Assembly: GCA_013180625.2 (NCBI GenBank)
Contig: SNVD02012254.1
Coordinates: forward strand, 310,001-374,000
DNA length: 64,000 bases
Source: Boswellia sacra
Taxonomy: Eukaryota; Streptophyta; Magnoliopsida; Sapindales; Burseraceae
Direction of reading: 5' to 3'
This document shows, piece after piece, positions 53,757 to 64,000 of the stretch. Below the pieces are notes generated by a model. It was not told where the DNA came from and ran no database searches. It saw only the letters and a program-made list of their open reading frames with translations. Made by a program: the position numbers and the translations under genes. The stretch's first letter is position 1, and every line of letters begins with the position of its first letter.

Positions 53757-56640
53757 ATGAGTCAAGTTCGAGTTGATGACCCGTTAAAGACTTCCAAGCT
53801 TTCCTTCTTCCCGGACAGGCCTTGTGATATTATCGTTCTTATCACGAGAATTCCACTTTTCGTCTGCCTAATCATTTCAATTTCTCTCGTCCTCTACTCC
53901 ACGTTTTCAACTCAGTCCCGAGGGATTCATTTGGATCGTTTCAGCCTCCCACAACCCAAATCCATTTCCGTACCCGTCGACCCGGAACCCACAAACGTCT
54001 CCCACCTCTTATTCGGAATCAGCGGCTCGGCCGCGACGTGGCACCACAGAGTTCATTACACCCAGCTCTGGTGGGACCCGGACAGGACACGCGCCTTCGC
54101 CTGGCTGGACGAGGAACCCGGGCATGGGCGGCACAACAACAGTAAAACCAGTCTTCTTCAAGGGAAGACAATGCCGTACAAAGTTTCGGATTCGGGCTGG
54201 ACCCGGTTCAGATACACAAGCTCCAGACCGGCCGTTCGCATCGCGCGTATCATATGGGACAGCTTCAAACTAAACTTGCCTAATGTTAGATGGTTTGTTA
54301 TGGGAGACGATGATACGGTGTTTTTCACGGACAACTTGGTTTCGGTGTTAGCGAGATATGATCATAATCATATGTGGTACATTGGTGGCAACAGCGAGAG
54401 CGTGGAACAGAATGTGATGCATGCGTACGACATGGCGTTTGGTGGCGGTGGATTCGCCGTCAGTTATCCCTTAGCCGAGAAGTTGGTCAATGCATTGGAC
54501 GGTTGTCTTGAGCGCTACTATTATTTCTACGGCTCTGATCAGAGGATCTGGGCTTGCATTGCCGAGATTGGCGTGCCGTTAACCCTAGAACGTGGGTTCC
54601 ACCAGGTATGTACTTTGGTTTTTTACTTTTCTTACACGTAGTGGTAGATCGTTTTGAGGTGCAGAAGTGTCAAAGAAAGCCTCAAAGGTCCTATTTTCAA
54701 CGTTGGGTTCATGGTACAGTAGATTCATGCCACATATATAGTCCTTTTTATTTGAATGTGTGGTTCTTTAAAACCTGACTTGTCGGTTTGGTTATCGATT
54801 CTATAACCAACGATGTCACTTACAGACTTAATAACCCAACTCATATTTTGGATCACTTCAGCATTTACTTGGACAAACAAATGGAATTCGATAAGCTTCT
54901 AATAGTTAGGGAGCAGTTTTTGTGGGTGAACTGTTTGTTTGTCTGTATTATTACTTTGCCTATGAAACAAAGTGAGGTGTCGAACAAATACTGCTTAGAA
55001 TTCACGAAGCATCCACTCTTTCATGTAGCCACAAAGATATACGACAAGACAAATTCTGTCACAAGCCACCAGCGACATAGTCCTGGGGCTTGGCTTCGTA
55101 CATCCACCGTCGTGTAAAAGCTAGAATACGTAGAAATACGCGTCAAGCATGCATTAGTCCAGATTAAAATATCCTTATTGTTCCCAGCTTTAAATCCAGC
55201 TTTCTTCTTTAATCCAAGATTATATTGACTAATATTCAAAAAGTACTGATCCTCTACTTTTCTTCTTACCTACGCACTTTCCGACAAGTTTTTTAATATC
55301 TTAATTATTAATTGAATTCAATTGGAGCCACACATGTCGTTGTGTGGCTTCAGATGCTGGCCATGCCTTAAAGTCAAGGTCAGTTTCGTCATCTTGTACT
55401 GCCGACTTCCAGCAGACGTCAGAGGGCTTCAGGGTCCTTTCACTTCACTGAATGAGACCTTCTGGTATTAGGCTTGGACTTTATTATGTTAGGTTAGTGG
55501 GGAATAGAGGTTAATAGGCTTCGATGGTGGTGGAAATTCAGAAGAAACTTACCAACACGTTTCTACCAATAATACGTGTCAATGTTTCAGCACATTACCG
55601 GCATACTGAAGTGGTCCTCATTTATTGAAATTTGAAGGGTCCTATCGTCTAATAGAGAAGAGCCTGAAATTATACAGAAAAATATTTAATGGGAAAAAAT
55701 TTTCAATTTCCTTCAAATTGGCTTTTGCTGTATGTATAGAAACATGGTTCTACTAGAAGTGTCAAAAATGTGACATTAGTTCTTTTGTTTTTATGATAAC
55801 ATAAAATATTCTATTGTCACACTTTAAAAATTTCCTCTTATAATTCTATGAGCTTGAATTTTATTTTGTTATTATTTTTTCCTAGATGGACATTAGAGGG
55901 GATCCGTATGGCCTCCTAGCAGCCCACCCGATTGCACCGCTTATATCACTCCATCACATCGACTACTTGAACTCTTTGTTCCCCAACCAGACTCAGATAG
56001 ACTCCTTGAGGACACTTATCAAGGCATACCACGTTGACAAGAACCGGATCCTACAACAGAGTCTCTGCTATGACCACAAACGAAAATGGTCTATATCCAT
56101 ATCATGGGGCTACACCATTCAAATTTACCTGTTTCTTGTATCCGCAAACAACTTGGCCATGCCATTGGAGACATTCAAAACTTGGCGGAGTTGGAGCAAC
56201 GGACCTTTTGTATTTAACACCCGCCCGGTCAGCGCTGACCCATGTCAAAACCCGGTTGTTTATTTCCTGCACCAAGCGGAAAATGTGGGCAAGACCGGGA
56301 CCCGGACTACATACATTGGACCTTTGCCCAAGTTTGGAGGGGGTTGTGCTAACCCAGACTATGTTGAGGCTATGTCAGTTGAGAAAATTATTGTCTCTTC
56401 ATTGAGGATGGACCCAGAGTATTGGACCAAGGTGAGCCTCGGAGTCTTCATAAATTTTGTATAGTAAATCAAAGCTTCTTCTAACTTGTTCTTGAATTTT
56501 ACTTTATGTTTTTATTTAATTGTGTTGAGCAGGCACCACAAAGATATTGCTGCGAAATTATGGATGGTGGAAGCATAAGGGATGGCATCTTGCGGATTAG
56601 GGTTAGGAAGTGTAGAGCCAAGGAACTTATGGCTGTTTAG
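53757..56640 (+). CDS. DUF604 / fringe-like glycosyltransferase (GT31-related), Golgi type II membrane protein
   Basis: Three plus-strand exons (53757-54605, 55886-56431, 56533-56640) join in frame to 500 residues, a normal length for the family. One membrane anchor lies near residues 25-47 (IIVLITRIPLFVCLIISISL), preceded by a short cytosolic tail, giving a type II topology. The fringe-like domain contains RWFVMGDDDTVFF with the metal/nucleotide-sugar DxD site at Asp184-186, then YIGGNSESV, FGGGGFAVSYPLA and GSDQRI. The DUF604 part follows with DIRGDPYGLLAAHP. Family members are putative beta-1,3-glycosyltransferases of the secretory pathway with unknown acceptor. The start is the first ATG. 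An AATAAA lies 66 bp after the stop. The long first intron holds only spurious frames. Confidence 0.93.
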
Positions 56641-56705
56641 ATATATGAGATAGTTGCTAGGTTAGCCTTTGACATTTACACACGTGTAATTATTCATTTT
56701 GAATC

Positions 56706-56711
56706 AATAAA
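56706..56711 (+). promoter_or_regulatory. Poly(A) signal of the DUF604 gene
   Basis: AATAAA in GAATCAATAAAGTTTTAGG, 66 bp past the stop codon, at the expected distance for a plant 3' UTR. Confidence 0.55.
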
Positions 56712-57425
56712 GTTTTAGGAATCATGAAGTATTCTTTTGTGAAAAAAGTAAACTTTTTTTTTTAGTTGTGTACTGCAATCACATGGCATGCTTAATCATG
56801 GTGAGAAACCATAATTGTGGCCACCATCTATGGAGAATGAGCACGATCTTAAATCTCTGCGTCAACGCAAGTTGTCATGACATGTGCATTGGAATATCTT
56901 TTGTTGTGGCCATAAAATGTTGAACGGCCATGGTTGATTCCCCACTAAATGGGGTTGAAAAGTCTCAGAAGAGCTTGGTTAGTAGCATTTAAATATGCAG
57001 AAGCAACCTTAGATATAATGTTATTCTTTTGGTTATGGCAGCGAGAAGAATAATGGGAACCAATACCTTTATGGAGAAGCTGGTCCATTGATTCCGGGAA
57101 GGAATCGAGTTGAGATAGAAAAGATGATAATACTCGACTAATTGAAGGTAAAAACAGAACGAAATATAACTTTTCATAACATACAGCCTGTGACAACGTA
57201 ATATCTGATTTTGATGATACATGCTAGCTTTATCATTAACCTCATAAGCCTCTTAATACGTATAGATGATAAAATCAGTGATAGTGTTTAAATGGTAAAT
57301 GTATATTATTCAGTAGTTATGGCACAATGACTGCCAATCTCACCTCATATGAAAAATGCTCCTACTGCGTTGCAGTAATGCCGCTCCCTTTTTCCCAATA
57401 TGGGATGTACTCGAGAAATGAGATT

Positions 57426-60042
57426 CTAGTTGCACAGCAGTGTTTCTCGTGTTGGATTGCCGGTTGTTGGATTTACCCTAATTTAAAAAAAAAAAAAAGC
57501 TTTTATGGTAAATGAATTACATATCAGAAAAGAAACAGTGCAACAAAATTCATCTTACCCATCTGCAACTTTGCAAAGGTATTCCCGTTGATCATCTCTT
57601 AGAGGCACATCTGTGAAATCTGGCATAATACAACGCGATCAGCCAGAACCACCACAGTATGACAGACCATATTTGAGTTGTCAAACGTCTCTTTTTGGGG
57701 TGGACTACACAAGTCTTATGAAAGAGTGCCGAGAACTATATAATATAACACATGCTACAGTTGTGTAAGAGAAATGAAACCTTTCTAGTTTCGAAAAGCA
57801 GATTAAAGCTCAAACACAATCTCCAAATGGAGAAGCAAAACTGTTACGTGGATAAAATTCAAGCAAACTATATGGATTAAAGTAAATCCAAACAATATCT
57901 CACTAAAAACTCCAAAGCATCTTATATAAAGTAAATCGATCACTACATTTGAAATGAAAGCAGAGCCAACATTTTTGCAGGTTTGCTTCCTTTTCCTTGC
58001 CAGTGTATAGTTTAACGTGTAACTATCTAACTAGTTCGGGAATACATAAGGCCCATGGTGAGCCCTGACCCATAAGGTGTGATGAAATATGTATGTGGAG
58101 TTGATTTCTCAGGGTTTAATCAGCCACAGAAAAGGATTTATTACTACTCTTCCTAAACCAGCTGTTTCAAATCCTGAACTTCTAAGACAAATAGTTTAGT
58201 TACCATGAAAAATATTTCATTACAAAGTGGCATTCACATACCAGCACCATATATGTTAGATCCCCTGAAAGATGTGTTGCCAGTAACTAGTGCCCCTTCT
58301 AAGTTAGCATTGCTCAAATTTGCCTGCAGAAAAGCATCCCATCATCATAAAATCATTATTGTTGGATTACACTTTCACATGTAGTACTTAAGACAAAGAG
58401 TAAAACAAGTTAAACCTTCAATACAACTAATATTAGACAGAAAATCATATCTGTAGCCTAGCTTTGTTTCATTTATGGTACATATATACACAAATAATCA
58501 ATGCTGCAGTTAGCAAAAAGAGCTTAGAAGGTTTGTAACTTGAAAATCATCCAACATTTTTAGGAGAATTTCGTTAATCGATTACAAATATTCGCATGAA
58601 TTATGAAGAATAAGACCACTATTACTCTTATCATCTGCTTTATAGCTTCAATCAGAATGGGCTATGGATAGTTAACATAATTCATATCAAACCAATTATC
58701 AGTTATCACAGCAAATTAATTTTTCCATAAAATAGATAAACATCGCCAAAGAAGCCAGAAAAAAATGCACTAAGTGAAGGGCTTTAAACAAAAGATGAGT
58801 TCACCTTTGTCACATTTGCCAAGGAAAAGTCTGCACCTCTTAGATCAGCATCCGAAAGATCAGCTCCTGACAAAGACAAAAGAAAGTAATTGATAATATA
58901 CTAGATTGGCGCCACCACCGCCACCGCCGCCACAACCCCAACACCCCCCCCCCCCAAAACAAAACACAAAAACCATACAAAAAGGTAGTCACCGAGTCAT
59001 GATTAAAATATGATATAATACTCTGATAGAATGCAGTACAAGTACACTCATAGAGCTGGAACAGAGCTTTTTTGTTCTGAGCAACTCAATGAATGCTTCT
59101 TCGAAACAGCCAGAATCACATGAATTTAATTGCAATAACTACCCTGCACCTGATAGTTTCTTGACAGACAATTTATATCGCTTGAAAACAATAAATAACT
59201 ATAAAAATTGCTAACTCCGTTATGTTCTGATTCTTCTGAATTAGGACTCAAGTTCTGTGAGCAAGTTGGTTTTTGCTTTATAACTTGGGAAAAGATAATA
59301 ATTTCACCTGTTAAATCAGCATCAAAGAAGCTGGCGCCCACCAATTTTGCACCCTTGAAATTGGCTTGCCTCAATATAGACTGAAACAAATAACACAAAC
59401 CAGTTTTACAATTATCATGTATGCCAAGTACACGAGCATAAATAAGCAAAAATTAGATTAACTAAGACCGTTTTGAAGTCTTGCTTGATCAAAGTCTTGC
59501 CACTAAAGTCCTTCCCTGTGAGATCCTGGCCCCTTGTTACTTCAGCACCGTAGGGACCTCCCCCCTTCCACAATCAACATCACCACAAAAAAGACAAGCT
59601 TCAACATTATGAATTTTGCATCTCTAAATCATAAATGCAGTAACAATAAAGGTATTGTACAACTTTTACCTTAAATGCAAGAGCGGGATCAACAAAGAAC
59701 AATGAAGCGGAAACAAAAGCAAGCAAGGTAGTTTTGGCAAGTGATTCACTTAAACAGGAGAGTGGATTGTCTTTAGAATTGAGCTGCCTCTTTAGTATCT
59801 GTTGTCAAAAACAATAATGCAAGAGTATGACCACAATAAGCATTCATTAGCTAACACGTTCAAAAATTGCACTTACTATGGATGCAACTAAAAAGAAGGA
59901 AAATGTGAGAGTTTAGGGCAACCTGGGGCGGAGCGAGTCGAGAAAAGGAGAGAAGAGGGTTAGTAAAGAGAGGTTTAGTGTAAGAGAGAGGAGGCTTTGG
60001 AGGGATTTTGGAAGACAAGGAGACGTTGAAGAGAAGAGCCAT
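57426..60042 (-). CDS. TL15: Thylakoid lumenal pentapeptide-repeat protein, TL15 (At2g44920) type
   Basis: Eight minus-strand exons (60042-59923, 59798-59670, 59564-59469, 59380-59308, 58866-58805, 58323-58242, 57619-57559, 57477-57426) join in frame to 224 residues. The N-terminus is a Ser/Pro-rich chloroplast transit peptide starting MALLFNVSLSSK. A second, hydrophobic lumen-targeting stretch ends DPALA, before FKGGGPYG. The mature part is a run of A(D/N)LXX pentapeptide repeats (DLTGKDFSGK to NLEGALVTG), forming a right-handed beta-helix, with a conserved Cys-containing tail (LCKVADG and TLLCN). Function in the lumen is not established. The last exon is only 52 nt and easy to miss. The donor of intron 7 overlaps a TAA, so retention would end the protein at ADG. 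Confidence 0.93.
58948..58959. repeat. Poly(C) run in a TL15 intron
   Basis: A run of about 12 C on the plus strand (G on the gene strand), next to a CCGCCACCG-rich stretch, in the intron between exons 4 and 5. Confidence 0.7.
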
Positions 60043-61374
60043 TTGTTCCACTTTTGCCAGATTTTGCTGTGCCAACTCTCCCAAATGGATAATGAGCATA
60101 ATCTGATTCCGATGGGATATGGGGTTGTTTTGTGTGCGCTTACTCACACCTGTTAAATTGTGTCCCGGAATTTTGGGGTGTTTCTACTTTCTATGCCTTA
60201 TGGGTGTGTATGGCCTTTCCGAGATTTATGTTGGGCCGGCCCTGGCCTATAATTGACGGGTTGGGGCCATTTTAGGGCCTTGGCTGCCTAGGTAAGCGGA
60301 CAAAGCATCTGGGTGCATGATACTAGGCTTAAACTTAAAGCCGACGTTATGGTACGCTAAACGATGACTCTGCAGCTTAGTCTGTTCGACAATATGATTC
60401 ATATTCATTTTTTTTTTGAAATATATTTTGAAAATGAAAGTTATGTCTTGTATTCTATAAGATTATAGAACACGTGATAATCCAACTTGTTTTTGAAAAT
60501 AGACACATTGATGTCTTTTAAACATTTTTTTTTTTTTATAATTGGTCTTCTATGTATCTGATGTAAATATCTAAAACGCTTTTATAACAATTAAAATAGA
60601 GTTTTTACATATTTTAAGTTGGGATTTCAATAAATCAAAAAAGAGTTCTCCATCTTCTAATTTTTCAAATATAAAATCAAATACGTATTCTTATATTTAT
60701 ATTCTAAACACCATGAAAAAAATAGTTATTTAATATAATACTGAAAAGGTCTGGAGAAACCGATCTTTAACCATTTGAGCTGTGACTTGTTCTTGGGCAG
60801 CTTTGCTCTACAGAATAGAACAATGTCAGTTAATTATTGAATCCAAGTTAATACACTCATTTAGGAGAAACTTCTTACTGCTGATTGTTTGAAAATGAAA
60901 ATTGCCATCTAATTAAAACAAACGGTAGGGCAGTAAGATGTTGTCCTACAGCTTAATATAACTGAAATTACAAGGAATCATCTGCGCGCAGTTACTGAGA
61001 GTGCGATGTCTTGTTGATTTAATTAATTTTATCCACGGTGCACACAGGAAACATTCACTTTCAAGTTTCAGTATCAATCTTCTCAGGAAAGGATGTCTCA
61101 AACTTCCACACCTAATCCATTAACATTAATTTGACTCAAGGTACAAGTACTCTTCTAATCATCCTAACGGATTAGTTGTTTATTTATGAATTAATAGATG
61201 AACTAATTGGATTAATGAATCACCTAATTAAAAACGTATTGAAAAGCTCTTCTAAATTTCTAGAATCTTCTGACGTACACATCTTTGTATGATAAGGATT
61301 GAGACTGCAGCGCAAATGACAATCATTATGTAGTTAAGTTAATTAAGGGATACCAGAGCTACTTCCCTTCATTG

Positions 61375-61409
61375 GAAGGAAAGGAAAGGAAAGGAAAGGA
61401 AAGGAAAGA
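61375..61409. repeat. (GGAAA)n pentanucleotide microsatellite
   Basis: About seven GGAAA units in a row. Confidence 0.85.
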
Positions 61410-61590
61410 AATAATAGAAAGAACTTGGCCACAGTGTCACAGACTCAGGAGCCTTGGGCTAAGCCAATCTGACTGGGTTGCTTTGATAACACAAAAGTGC
61501 ACTCATAAAGGTGATACTGATAAAGATAGATACTGTGCACCGAAAATGGTCTTAGAAAGCATCAGAAGAAGAGCAGTAAGTAATGAAGAC

Positions 61591-61591
<1 letters not shown>

Positions 61592-61621
<30 letters not shown>
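61592..61621. repeat. (GA)n microsatellite
   Basis: About 14 uninterrupted GA units, roughly 1.4 kb upstream of the AHL start codon. Confidence 0.9.
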
Positions 61622-61626
<5 letters not shown>

Positions 61627-62998
61627 CTGGTGGATTGCTGAATGGTGGTGGCTCGGTTTTTAGAGGTGACATGTTGCAGACCTTGGCATTCGATACCTTG
61701 TCGGGACTTGAAGACAGTGACGTGTTCCCATTACCCACTCCCTCTCTCACGCGCACGTTACCCCACACCATTCAAGATTGAGAAATTTAGTCCATTTCTT
61801 ACCAAATGCTTTGAGCTACTGATCAGTAACTCACACAGCGACTTTTCCCTACACTTTCTTTCTTTCAAATCCAAGCACAAAACCCCACAAAATGCCAACC
61901 AGAACCCACCACATAATAACTAAGGAGGATACTTTAGTAATTACGCCCACAATCCCAGAGCCCTGTATGATGATTTAATATGCTTCTATTGGTGTGCATT
62001 ACTTGGTTCTATCTTGTTCTGTTTGTAGTGTAGCAGGGCTCATTCAACTTGGGGTTTGAAACTTGTAGAGCACAAATCTGTACACAAGGGGGACAGAAGA
62101 AAACCAGTTTCTGCAAAACCGCTTACCTATTTAGAGAGTGATACACGAATTCTTAGCGTACGCCAGGGAAGTGGTAATAAGTTGTTTAACGTACGCACAA
62201 AAACAGTATACAACAGGTAAAGTAGCAGAGAGAACGGGAGGACTCCCAGAAGAGAAATCCTTGAACGGCCGTACTTGAGCTGATTTATTGCCTAAAGAGG
62301 TACAGGCTTTCTTCCCCTACTGACCACGCAAATTTTCAACTTTATGGTGCGCTTATATGCACGTAGCTGCCTGCCTTACATGGGTTTCGGGTTTAAAGCT
62401 TGTAAATGGGTACATGAGCGATACATGTAATATATACAGTAGCTGTCTTGGTGCTTTCGGGTTGTTTTTCTTATCAGGTGCTTAAAGTTTAGATCTTTAA
62501 ATATATTTTGGGGTGCATAGAAGTTGAGGGTTTAGTGTTTGCTTATTTGAAGCGGTTTTTTTATTTTTGTAATCTGATGGTTGCAATTTGGAGGATAATG
62601 GTTAGGGTTCCATGCAAAACAAGATGAACCCATATCTCTAATGTCTGATTCATGCAACATGGCTATATGGGTTTGGTTGATTTTGGGGTGAGAAAGGAAA
62701 AGGAGATAAGGTTTTGGATTATATAGAAACATATATATGCTGGATTCGGGTTTCTTACATTAGAGATCTCTCAATCTACAACAGGAAACAAACAAAGAAC
62801 ACAGAGGAGAAAGAAGCTAAGAGTTTTTATCCAACTTCTCATTTTTTGGTGAGGTGCTTGTCATCATCGATCCTATTGTTCGCATAAAGCAGCAGGAAAG
62901 ATAGATAGATAGATACATAGAGAGAAGAAACGAGACACAAGAAGGCTTCAAATTGGGATCATTCAATTTCTCCTGTCTTGCTACAGCAAGAACCAAAC

Positions 62999-64000
62999 AT
63001 GGCTAATCGCTGGTGGGCTGGAAATATAGCAATGAGAGGTGTTGATCCCATAACGCCACCTCCAAGTCTTCATTTGAGAAACCCAGAAGAAGACCATACA
63101 GGTCTAACCCGTCTCGGTCCAAGAAGAGAGCAAGAGTTCATAGACAGCAACACCCCCACCAGCGCCAATAACACCAACACAACTAACGCCACCAGTAGCC
63201 CTAACACCACCCCCAACAACCAACACCAAGAAGACCAAGAAGATAGCAAGGACAACAACGAATCTGAAGATCAAAACTTGGCCCTCGAAACCGTCGAACC
63301 GGGCTCCGGTTCATCCTCTCGCCGACCCAGAGGACGACCACCTGGCTCCAAGAATAAACCGAAACCACCGATTGTCATCACCAAAGAAAGCCCTAACTCT
63401 CTTCGAAGCCACGTTCTAGAAATCACAAGTGGCACTGACATCGTCGAGAGCATTGCGAACTTCGCGCAGCGCCGCCACCGCGGCGTCTCCATCTTAAGCG
63501 GGAGTGGCATTGTGACAAACGTTACGCTTAGACAACCAGCAGCGCCTGGCGGGATCATAACTCTACATGGAAGATTCGAGATTTTGTCATTATCTGGTGC
63601 GTTTTTGCCAGCTCCATCACCACCTGGAGCCACGGGTTTAACGGTGTATTTAGCGGGTGGGCAGGGTCAGGTGGTCGGCGGGAGTGTGATGGGGGCTTTA
63701 ATGGCGTCTGGTCCCGTGATGGTGATAGCAGCTACGTTTACTAATGCTACATATGAGAGGTTACCTATTGAAGATGAAGGAGAACATGGTGGTGGTGGTG
63801 GTGGGTCGATGGGACAATCTCAGAGTTTGCAACAGCAAGGGAATGGCAATAACAGTGGTGGAGGGACTGGTGGGGGTCAATCTCAGAGCTTGGGGGGTGG
63901 TGAGCAAGGGGGTTCAACAACAATGTCAATGCCTTTGTATAATCTGCCTCCTAATTTACTGCCTAATGGACAAATGCCTCATGATGTATTTTGGGGTCCG
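62999..64000 (+). CDS. AT-hook nuclear-localized (AHL) protein, AHL15/19/20 type; runs off the right edge
   Basis: An uninterrupted plus-strand frame of 334 codons runs from the ATG at 62999 to the window edge with no intron. One AT-hook, RRPRGRP (108-114), followed by [10 protein letters not shown], binds the minor groove of AT-rich DNA. The PPC/DUF296 domain spans roughly 123-250 with the core [10 protein letters not shown] (191-200) and [12 protein letters not shown]. The tail is Gly/Gln-rich and then reaches [12 protein letters not shown] and HDVFWGP, close to the C-terminus of AHL15. The [16 protein letters not shown] start also fits AHL15. Such proteins act as nuclear regulators of flowering, hypocotyl growth and axillary meristem maturation. 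Only the last residues are missing. AHL15, 19 and 20 are hard to tell apart without a tree. Confidence 0.93.
   Translation, partial: MANRWWAGNIAMRGVDPITPPPSLHLRNPEEDHTGLTRLGPRREQEFIDSNTPTSANNTNTTNATSSPNTTPNNQHQEDQEDSKDNNESEDQNLALETVEPGSGSSSRRPRGRPPGSKNKPKPPIVITKESPNSLRSHVLEITSGTDIVESIANFAQRRHRGVSILSGSGIVTNVTLRQPAAPGGIITLHGRFEILSLSGAFLPAPSPPGATGLTVYLAGGQGQVVGGSVMGALMASGPVMVIAATFTNATYERLPIEDEGEHGGGGGGSMGQSQSLQQQGNGNNSGGGTGGGQSQSLGGGEQGGSTTMSMPLYNLPPNLLPNGQMPHDVFWGP

Larger units (their letters stand above)
60043..62998. other. Divergent intergenic region between the TL15 and AHL genes
   Basis: TL15 and the AHL gene are transcribed away from each other, so this segment should hold both promoters. 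TGGGCCGGCCC and TTGGGGCCA motifs near 60230-60270 resemble site-II/GGCCCA boxes of plant promoters and sit close to the TL15 side. A GATA run at about 62903-62918 and the (GA)n near 61593 lie on the AHL side. No further gene is supported. Confidence 0.45.

Noticed and set aside
54788..55117. 109-codon open frame on the plus strand
   Set aside because: It lies wholly within intron 1 of the DUF604 gene and shows no domain.
63271..63633. Minus-strand open frame under the AHL gene
   Set aside because: Antisense shadow of the AT-hook and PPC coding sequence.

Overview
The window is nuclear DNA of a dicotyledonous plant. It is AT-rich, its genes are split by GT-AG introns, and it is crowded with plant transposons. 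The recognisable proteins are plant families: a clade-A PP2C, an AHL protein, a SUPERMAN-type zinc finger with an EAR motif, and a thylakoid-lumen pentapeptide protein. I could not name the species.

Layout of genes. 1-75 (-) is the first coding exon of a terminal nucleotidyltransferase-like gene that runs off the left edge. 10753-12228 (-) is a PP2CA/AHG3-type ABA co-receptor phosphatase with several ACGT-core boxes upstream. 16364-19253 and 21154-24858 (-) are two intact tandem copies of a five-exon tropinone-reductase-like SDR gene, followed by an intron-only third remnant at 25160-25768. 29309-30214 (-) is an intronless ZFP10-like C2H2 repressor. 53757-56640 (+) is a DUF604/fringe-like glycosyltransferase. 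57426-60042 (-) is an eight-exon thylakoid lumenal pentapeptide-repeat protein (TL15 type). 62999 to the right edge (+) is an AHL15/19/20-type AT-hook protein. I rebuilt the intact genes exon by exon; phases, splice sites and stop codons agree.

Between the genes lies a layered transposon landscape. 31469-32629 is a Mutator-type element with about 90-bp terminal inverted repeats and an exact 9-bp target duplication; it carries a roughly 32-bp minisatellite. 34947-41110 is a deleted copia-type LTR element (LTR, primer site, gag fragment, LTR; no pol). A complete 4.5-kb non-autonomous CACTA element (35732-40218, ATA target duplication) sits inside it. The CACTA element has captured pieces of two host genes: a DUF155/RMND1-type gene, and an F-box-like gene that keeps its intron. 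47190-51791 is a decayed Ty3/gypsy chromovirus that lost its reverse transcriptase and sits inside a shattered MITE-like element. A hAT transposase remnant and several small foldback MITEs complete the picture. One of them, a 620-bp Harbinger-type MITE, is found in intron 4 of the second SDR copy, with the empty site preserved in the first copy.

The genes do not form one pathway; this is an ordinary plant gene neighbourhood. The most distinctive content is the gene-capturing CACTA element, the MULE with its minisatellite, and the small SDR tandem array.
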